Source: an uncultured Bacilli bacterium
GTDB taxonomy: Bacteria; Bacillota_I; Bacilli_A; RF39; UBA660
Reading direction: 5' to 3'
NCBI GenBank assembly: GCA_947627525.1
Contig: CANQWJ010000020.1
Span: 1 to 11,685, forward strand
Length of the DNA stretch: 11,685 bases
The notes beneath the pieces were generated by a model. The model ran no database searches and was not told the DNA's origin. It was given only the letters and a program-made list of their open reading frames with translations. The stretch's first letter is position 1; every line of letters starts with the position of its first letter. Position numbers and translations under genes: made by a program. Below are positions 7,094 to 11,685 of the stretch, one piece after another.

Positions 7094-8058
7094 TGAATAC
7101 CATTAAATTTACACCCATTGATGACATGAAGAAAGAAACTAATAATGTTGAATGTTATGAAATAAAAGAGATAGAATTATCTGGTCAAAAATATAAGTAT
7201 TACAGTAATGCACAAATGTCTGTATATATTACTAAAAAATGTAATGCTTCTTGTTGGTTTTGTATGAATAATTATGAAAAACGTTTTTGTAATAGTAAAG
7301 AAATAGCAGATGAAGATTACTTTAAAAATCTTGAAAGAGTATTAGACGCTTTTAAAGATGAAAAAGTACCAATAACGATTACGGGTGGTGAACCAACTAA
7401 GAGTAAGCGCCTAATTAAAGTTATGCAACTATTACATCAAAAAGGTTTTAAAAGTCGTACTTTTGCTACTAATGGAACAGGATTATTAGATCGATATGAA
7501 GGTAAGATGGTAATTAATTATTTACTTGATAATGGAATTGTTAATAATATCAATGTCAGTCGCATGGTAACAAGTGATGTAGAAAACGAAAAACTGATGC
7601 ATATCAAGCAAAAAAATGTTGCCTTACAAAAAATATTTAATTATGGCAAAGTCAATGGTATGGACATGCGTCTATCTTGCAATTTACAAAAGGGTGGAGT
7701 CGATAACTTAGATGAAATTTTAAAGTTTATTGATTTTTATGAAAAAAGAGGAATCAATACGGTAATGTTTCGTGAGTTAATTCCTCTTCAAGACTATCAA
7801 TATCAAAAAAGAATGGTAAAGATAGAAGACATTTTTAAAGAGATTGAAAAAAATAAAGACTTTATTTTCTTAAGAAAGATGGAAGGAATGTACTACACTG
7901 TCAAAGTCTATCGCTATAAAGAAAAACTTGTAAAATGCTATTTAGAAAAGAGAAGTGAGGCTTTAAAAGACGTCATTCGTGAGTTTGTCTTTTATTCTGA
8001 TGGCAACTTAGATGGTGGGTGGAATAAAGAAAATAATATCGTTTTAGAAAGAAGGTAA
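7093..8058 (+). CDS. MoaA-like radical SAM protein, paralogue 1
   Basis: A 321-residue radical SAM protein. Its cluster motif CNASCWFC (C50, C54, C57) is preceded by about 45 residues, and is followed by ITGGEPTKS (GGEP at 98-101), ATNGTG (125-130) and MRLSCNLQKGG (192-202). This layout resembles the MoaA-type core, but the C-terminal second-cluster Cys triad of true MoaA is not evident, so it is not assigned to molybdopterin synthesis. The C-terminal segment has YYTVKVYRYKEKLVKC followed by VFYSDGNLDGGW (299-310), repeated in related form in the next protein. Translation starts on the ATG that overlaps the preceding stop by one base. It is likely cytoplasmic and oxygen-sensitive. The substrate is unknown; the nearby adenylyltransferase, kinase and ADP-ribosylglycohydrolase suggest a nucleotide-linked compound, which is inference. 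Confidence 0.85.
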   Translation: MNTIKFTPIDDMKKETNNVECYEIKEIELSGQKYKYYSNAQMSVYITKKCNASCWFCMNNYEKRFCNSKEIADEDYFKNLERVLDAFKDEKVPITITGGEPTKSKRLIKVMQLLHQKGFKSRTFATNGTGLLDRYEGKMVINYLLDNGIVNNINVSRMVTSDVENEKLMHIKQKNVALQKIFNYGKVNGMDMRLSCNLQKGGVDNLDEILKFIDFYEKRGINTVMFRELIPLQDYQYQKRMVKIEDIFKEIEKNKDFIFLRKMEGMYYTVKVYRYKEKLVKCYLEKRSEALKDVIREFVFYSDGNLDGGWNKENNIVLERR

Positions 8059-8061
8059 AAA

Positions 8062-9093
8062 ATGAGTGATTTTAAAAGAAACCGTTTAGCACGTCAAAAA
8101 AATTTTGATATTTATGAGAAAGAACTAGTACCATTTAAATTTGATGGTAAAGATAAGGAAGTTTATAAAAACTGCAATTTAAGTATCTTTGTCGATGACT
8201 ATTGTAATGCTGATTGTAAGTTTTGTGTAGCGCAACTTCGTTATGAGAATCGTAATAAATTGTATGAAAAAGAACGAATCGAAGATGATGATGCTTACTA
8301 TGAGCGATTAGATGAAGTTTTAGAAAAACTAGAACCATTAAATTTAAGTGTTTCCATAACCGGAGGAGAACCAACTAAATCGCCACGCTTACCAAGAATT
8401 CTTGAATTGTTAGAAAAACATCATATTCGTAAAAGAACAATTACTACTAATGGTAGTGGTCTCTTTGATAAAGTCAATGGTAAAACGATGCTTGATCATT
8501 TAATTGATAATCATTTTGATCATTTAAATATATCTAAAACACATTATGATGAAGATATAAATAAAAAAATAATGTGTTATAAACAAGGGTATTGTAGTAA
8601 TGAAGATTTAGCTAAAATAATTCCTTATGCTTTAAAGAAGGGCTTACGTCCAAGACTTAGTTGTCTTCTTTTAAAAGATGGAATTCATGATGTTGAAGGT
8701 ATGGCTAAATACATTGAGTTTTATGAAAAGATAGGTGTTGATAACATTATCTTTCGTCAATTGATGGATTATGATTTAGAGAAGATGTGTAATGTTGAAA
8801 AAATGCATTATTGTATGAAGAATGAAGTCGATTTAAATGATATTTGGGAAGAAGTTGATAAAGATAAGCGCTTCATACCATTTAAGAACATTTTAGGATA
8901 TTACTATTATGTTGAAATATATAATTATAATAAAGTTGTCGTATGTAGTGAATCAGCTGATTTAAAAGTATTATACGAAGAGAAAAAACGTCATCCTGAT
9001 GTCGTTTATGAATTGGTTTTTCACCCTAATGGTAATTTAAATGGTAGTTGGGTAGATAATGAAGATATCTTAATGGAATATAAAAATGACTAA
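8062..9093 (+). CDS. MoaA-like radical SAM protein, paralogue 2
   Basis: A 343-residue radical SAM protein, paralogous to the previous gene product. It shows CNADCKFC (C48, C52, C55), ITGGEPTKSPRL (99-110, GGEP at 101-104), TTNGSG (128-133), LNISKTHYDED (155-165) and LRPRLSCLLLKDG (195-207). Its C-terminal block YYYVEIYNYNKVVVC with VFHPNGNLNGSW (319-330) parallels the neighbour's. The GNLxGxW closing motif is a good handle for the family. Extra Cys residues (C172, C178, C243, C251, C295) are scattered and do not form an obvious second-cluster motif. It begins three bases after the preceding stop and its end overlaps the kinase gene by eight bases, so the genes are very likely co-translated. 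Two paralogues kept side by side suggest successive steps or a heterodimer. The substrate is unknown. Confidence 0.85.
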   Translation: MSDFKRNRLARQKNFDIYEKELVPFKFDGKDKEVYKNCNLSIFVDDYCNADCKFCVAQLRYENRNKLYEKERIEDDDAYYERLDEVLEKLEPLNLSVSITGGEPTKSPRLPRILELLEKHHIRKRTITTNGSGLFDKVNGKTMLDHLIDNHFDHLNISKTHYDEDINKKIMCYKQGYCSNEDLAKIIPYALKKGLRPRLSCLLLKDGIHDVEGMAKYIEFYEKIGVDNIIFRQLMDYDLEKMCNVEKMHYCMKNEVDLNDIWEEVDKDKRFIPFKNILGYYYYVEIYNYNKVVVCSESADLKVLYEEKKRHPDVVYELVFHPNGNLNGSWVDNEDILMEYKND

Positions 9094-9640
9094 GAACATC
9101 ATTATTGCTGGGGCATCACGTTCAGGAAAGACAACACTATCATTAATGCTTCAAAAAAAGGGCTTTACTTATTATAAAATGGATTCTTTAAAGCGCGCTA
9201 TCTATGAAATATTTACTGATGAAGATTCCCATGATTGGCAAAAAGTTAGTCCCAAGATGGCTAAGTTTATCAATTATATTATTAATGATGATAGTTTGGA
9301 TACTAATCGTGATAAAAACTTTTATTTATTTGATATTTGTCCATTATATCCTCAAGACTTAAAGTATATTAATTTATCTAATACCATTGTTATATATTTG
9401 GGTTATCGTGATATTTCTATTGAAGAAGAACTAAGTTATATGAAAAAGTATAATGATAATTATTGGTATAGTAACTTTAATGATGATGAATTGAAAAGAC
9501 TGATTAAAAGAAATATTGATTTTAGTTATAAAATAGCTAAAGAGTGTGAAAAGTATGGTATTAAGTACTATGATACTGGAAAAAATCGTAAGAAAGTTTT
9601 AAAATCAATATATGAAGAGTTAATTAAAAAAAGTGAATGA
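9086..9640 (+). CDS. Small P-loop kinase-like NTPase
   Basis: A 184-residue protein with a Walker A loop GASRSGKTT at residues 9-17 (K15, T16) right after a hydrophobic first strand, as in small nucleoside, nucleotide or metabolite kinases. YKMDSLKRAIY (30-40) looks like the substrate-side segment after the first helix, with D33 a candidate catalytic residue. FYLFDICPLYP (79-89) is a Walker B-like strand with D83, TIVIYLGYRD (100-109) a later strand, and YYDTGKNRKKV (161-171) the final strand and helix. The size suits adenylate- or shikimate-kinase-like folds, but the substrate cannot be named. The ATG lies eight bases inside the preceding radical SAM gene. Its TGA stop overlaps the ribosome binding site of the next gene, and the next gene is in the same frame. 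The likely role is phosphorylating a precursor or product of the radical SAM step (inference). Confidence 0.8.
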   Translation: MTKNIIIAGASRSGKTTLSLMLQKKGFTYYKMDSLKRAIYEIFTDEDSHDWQKVSPKMAKFINYIINDDSLDTNRDKNFYLFDICPLYPQDLKYINLSNTIVIYLGYRDISIEEELSYMKKYNDNYWYSNFNDDELKRLIKRNIDFSYKIAKECEKYGIKYYDTGKNRKKVLKSIYEELIKKSE

Positions 9641-9649
9641 GGTGAAAAT

Positions 9650-10516
9650 ATGTTGGGTGCGATAATAGGTGATGTTGTTGGATCATTCTATGAAATTTTA
9701 GAGATTGAAGAAAAGAGAAAAAAGAGTAAACGTTCTTATGAAGAAAGAATAAAAATTCTTGATCCTGAGACACCACTATTTACAAAGGAATGTTCTGTTA
9801 CTGATGATTCTATTTTGACTTGTGCTTTATATGATGCCATTGTCAATGGTCATTGTGACTACGAAAAGTATTTGCGTTACTATGGTTTAAGGGAATTGCA
9901 TCTAGGATTAGACAAATATGGACGAAGTCGTTTCGGTAAGGGATTTGTCGATTGGCTCAAAAAAGAGAATGAAGGAATTAGCTATGCGAATGGTGGAGCT
10001 ATGCGTATAAGTGCTGTTGGTTTCTTGTTTGATACTTTGGAAGAAGTTAAGAAAAATACTTATCTTGCGACTGTTCCTTCCCATAACAATTCCGAAGCTT
10101 TAAAAAGTGCAGAAGCCGTTTCTACAAGTATTTTCCTTCTTCGCCAAGGAATGTCCAAAAGTGATGTTCAAAAGTACGTTGAAGAAAATTATTATAAATT
10201 AGATTTTTCTATAGAAGATTTACAAAGAAATTATACTTTTTCAGCTAAGGCAAGTGAATCCGTTCCTGAAGCATTATTCGTTTTCTTTACATCGAATAGT
10301 TTTGAAGATGGACTAAGAAACGCTCTTTCTATTGGTGGTGATACCGATACGATTGCGGCCATTGTAGGGTCTCTATCAGAAGCATATTATGGTATACCAG
10401 AAAACTTAAAAGAAGGCGTTAAACCTTATTTGCGCAACTACATGTATGATTTATTAGAGTCTTACTATTTTAATAAGGAAAAAGTAAAGGAGAAAAAAGA
10501 TGAAAAGAATAATTGA
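9650..10516 (+). CDS. ADP-ribosylglycohydrolase (DraG/ARH family)
   Basis: A 288-residue member of the ADP-ribosyl-hydrolase family, which removes ADP-ribose from proteins or small molecules using a two-metal centre. The start GAIIGDVVGSFYE, TDDS at 51-54, YANGGAMRISAVG at 112-124, VPSHNNSEAL at 142-151 and GGDTDTIAAIVGSL at 229-242 are the family's ordered signatures. The metal-binding TDDS and DTD residues are intact, so it should be active. The C terminus ends in a Lys/Glu-rich tail (after about 275) that is partly forced by the 17-base overlap with the next gene. GAGGTG at 9639-9644 lies five bases before the ATG and overlaps the kinase stop. The substrate is unknown; no ADP-ribosyltransferase or nitrogenase gene is in view, so classical DraG function is not supported. 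It would supply free ADP-ribose, which the Nudix enzyme could degrade and NrtR could sense. Confidence 0.92.
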   Translation: MLGAIIGDVVGSFYEILEIEEKRKKSKRSYEERIKILDPETPLFTKECSVTDDSILTCALYDAIVNGHCDYEKYLRYYGLRELHLGLDKYGRSRFGKGFVDWLKKENEGISYANGGAMRISAVGFLFDTLEEVKKNTYLATVPSHNNSEALKSAEAVSTSIFLLRQGMSKSDVQKYVEENYYKLDFSIEDLQRNYTFSAKASESVPEALFVFFTSNSFEDGLRNALSIGGDTDTIAAIVGSLSEAYYGIPENLKEGVKPYLRNYMYDLLESYYFNKEKVKEKKDEKNN

Positions 10517-10964
10517 AAAACTAACAGAAAAGAAAAAAACAATTGCGACGATGGAGTCTTGTACAGGTGGTGGAGTAGCTAATGCCATCACAAGTATTGA
10601 AGGAGCAAGCGAAGTATTACATTTCAGTGCTGTAACTTATTGTAACGAATATAAAATTAAAATGGGTGTCAGTGCAAAAGTAATTGCTAAATATAGTGTT
10701 TATAGCATGGAAACCGCTGATGAAATGAGTAAAGCTATTACTAAGTTTGCTGATAGTAATTATGGTGTTGGAATAACTGGTAAACTAAATCGTGTCGATA
10801 AAAATAATCCTTTTGGTGAAGATAATGTGGTCTTTATTTCCATCTATGATCGCGATAATGATAAATACTATAATGCCAAAGTCGAAGCAACCAAAAAATC
10901 CCGTCAAGAGAATAAAGAATTAGTCATTAAAAAAATTATTGATATGCTTCTTTCAATTATCTAG
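10500..10964 (+). CDS. pncC: Stand-alone CinA C-terminal domain protein, PncC-type NMN amidohydrolase
   Basis: A 154-residue protein equal to the CinA C-terminal domain. PncC deamidates nicotinamide mononucleotide to NaMN, recycling NMN into the NadD-NadE route. The catalytic motif ESCTGG is at 19-24 with S20 as the expected nucleophile, followed by AVTYCNEYKIKMGVS (44-58), which carries Y47 and K52 of the family. The usual Gly-rich segment (TGIAGPxGG...PVGTV) has diverged to ITGKLNRVDKNNPFGEDNVVFIS (92-114), keeping only the TG and the FG step. Activity or substrate may therefore differ from the well-known enzyme. The N-terminal molybdopterin-binding-like half of full CinA is absent. AAAGGAG at 10486-10492 is seven bases from the ATG, and the gene overlaps the glycohydrolase by 17 bases in another frame, so they are co-translated. 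It is the last gene of the run; no clear terminator hairpin follows. Confidence 0.82.
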   Translation: MKRIIEKLTEKKKTIATMESCTGGGVANAITSIEGASEVLHFSAVTYCNEYKIKMGVSAKVIAKYSVYSMETADEMSKAITKFADSNYGVGITGKLNRVDKNNPFGEDNVVFISIYDRDNDKYYNAKVEATKKSRQENKELVIKKIIDMLLSII

Positions 10965-10968
10965 TTTA

Positions 10969-10997
10969 TTGCACGAAAAACTTATCTATGTTATAAT
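10969..10997 (+). promoter_or_regulatory. Promoter of the NrtR-like gene
   Basis: TTGCAC at 10969-10974 and TATAAT at 10992-10997 are 17 bases apart, with TG at 10989-10990 giving an extended -10 element. It lies immediately after the pncC stop and about 27 bases before the ATG at 11024. No convincing palindromic operator overlaps it, so autoregulation is not indicated by the sequence. Confidence 0.75.
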
Positions 10998-11023
10998 CAA
11001 GTCGTTAATAAGAGGTGAAATTT

Positions 11024-11685
11024 ATGGAAAAAGAATATAAGAGTGAAGAAGAGTTTTTAAAGCATTATGATTCATCCCGTTTTGAAAAACTATCCGCAAC
11101 GACCGATATTGCTATTTTTAGTGTATCTTCTTCAAAACAAGAAAATTATCGTAAACTAAATAATAAACATTTTAGTGTTTTATTAGTAAAGAGAAATCGT
11201 TATCCTTTTAAAGATAAATGGTGTCTTCCAGGAGGATTCATTGGTATTGATGAAACGAGTGAAGAAGCCGCCAAAAGAATCCTTGCCCGTGAGACTAATT
11301 TAAAAAATATTTATTTGGAACAACTATATACTTTTGATGCTCTTGACCGTGATCCAAGAATGCGTATTATCAGTATTTCTTATGTCGCACTTGTCGATAA
11401 AAATCGTCTTGATGATACGCTATATGAAAATGCGTCTTGGTTCAACATGAAAATAGAAGAAAATGAAAAAGAGATAAAAGTAAATCTTGATAATGGAGAA
11501 GAAAATTTTGATATCGTCGTTAAGAAAACATTAAAAGAATTAACGACTGATCGTTATAAATATACGGTTAAGAAAAATGATCATTTAGCCTTTGATCATC
11601 CTTTAACAATCGTCAGTGGTATTTCCCGTATTAAGAACAAGTTAGAATATACGGACATTGCCTTTAACTTAATGCCAGAATACTT
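11024..11685 (+). CDS. nrtR: NrtR-like transcriptional regulator of NAD metabolism (Nudix plus winged helix), 3' end outside window
   Basis: The 220 visible residues match the NrtR group, in which a Nudix-like domain senses ADP-ribose and a C-terminal winged helix binds DNA at NAD genes. The Nudix-like region has WCLPGGFIGIDE (66-77). Its box at 71-93 is degenerate: E86 is replaced by Ile, E89 by Arg and G92 by Asn, leaving R85 and E90, so hydrolysis is unlikely and a sensing role is favoured. The family hallmark LEQLYTFDALDRDPRMR occupies 98-114, and the winged-helix approach AFDHPLTIVSGI with KLEYTDIAFNLMPEY lies at 189-220, where the window ends. Compared with short NrtR proteins there is extra sequence at about 140-188. 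AGAGGTG at 11011-11017 is six bases before the ATG. It is separately promoted from the run before it. Regulation of pncB-nadE or of the 4720 promoter is inference. Confidence 0.85.
   Translation, partial: MEKEYKSEEEFLKHYDSSRFEKLSATTDIAIFSVSSSKQENYRKLNNKHFSVLLVKRNRYPFKDKWCLPGGFIGIDETSEEAAKRILARETNLKNIYLEQLYTFDALDRDPRMRIISISYVALVDKNRLDDTLYENASWFNMKIEENEKEIKVNLDNGEENFDIVVKKTLKELTTDRYKYTVKKNDHLAFDHPLTIVSGISRIKNKLEYTDIAFNLMPEY

Noticed and set aside
8135..8374. Minus-strand open frame inside the third radical SAM gene
   Set aside because: It is opposite the cluster motif region of a clearly real gene and has a low-complexity Leu/His/Tyr-rich translation typical of antisense shadow.
7093..9093. 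True MoaA (molybdenum cofactor synthesis)
   Set aside because: The C-terminal Cys triad for the second cluster and the terminal GG are not seen, and no other molybdopterin genes are in view; the CinA-like protein lacks its molybdopterin-binding-type half.
6428..9640. Prokaryotic viperin with associated nucleotide kinase
   Set aside because: A radical SAM gene beside a small kinase recalls viperin loci, but the motif contexts (ITGGEPTKS, GNLxGxW) and the three-gene arrangement do not match the viperin signatures I know.
9638..9640. Mycoplasma-type code with TGA read as Trp
   Set aside because: Trp is TGG in all genes, no internal TGA interrupts any conserved domain, and a well-placed ribosome binding site and ATG follow this TGA.
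9650..10516. DraG of the nitrogenase regulation system
   Set aside because: The family match is good, but no draT or nitrogenase genes are present in the window, so only the general ADP-ribosylglycohydrolase call is made.

Overview
The window is AT-rich, densely packed, entirely plus-strand bacterial DNA. AGGAGG-like ribosome binding sites precede nearly every gene, and the promoters are of the TTGACA-N17-TATAAT type. Both features, with the protein families present, suggest a low-GC Firmicute or Mollicutes-related (Bacilli-like) bacterium. The standard bacterial code is used: Trp is TGG in the reading frames, and TGA appears as a stop (end of the kinase gene at 9638-9640). This argues against the Mycoplasma code. 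The species cannot be named from the sequence.

The left block (1-3160) is an NAD operon. It holds the 3' end of pncB (nicotinate phosphoribosyltransferase), a Nudix hydrolase resembling ADP-ribose pyrophosphatases, and a full-length glutamine-dependent nadE, closed by a terminator overlapping the nadE stop codon. The middle block (3161-5790) is of unknown function. A 474-residue orphan protein has its own extended -10 promoter and a strong terminator. After that come an exact-consensus promoter flanked by two TAACA/TGTTA palindromes and two tandem paralogous small proteins that I do not recognise.

The right block (5843-10964) is a tight run with no visible internal terminator: a diverged nadD-like adenylyltransferase, three radical SAM proteins (one minimal, two MoaA-like tandem paralogues), a small P-loop kinase, an ADP-ribosylglycohydrolase and a stand-alone, diverged CinA C-terminal (PncC-type) protein. 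Most junctions overlap or are only a few bases apart, so the genes are probably co-translated. The window ends in a separately promoted NrtR-like regulator (Nudix domain plus start of a winged helix), cut by the window edge.

Taken together, the genes cover nicotinate salvage (PncB), NMN deamidation (PncC), adenylylation (NadD), amidation to NAD (NadE), ADP-ribose release (ADP-ribosylglycohydrolase), ADP-ribose breakdown (Nudix) and probably ADP-ribose sensing (NrtR). The part that known NAD biology does not explain is the cassette of three radical SAM proteins plus a kinase embedded among these genes. It is the best candidate here for an undescribed pathway, perhaps making or modifying a nucleotide-linked compound, but no product can be assigned from sequence alone.
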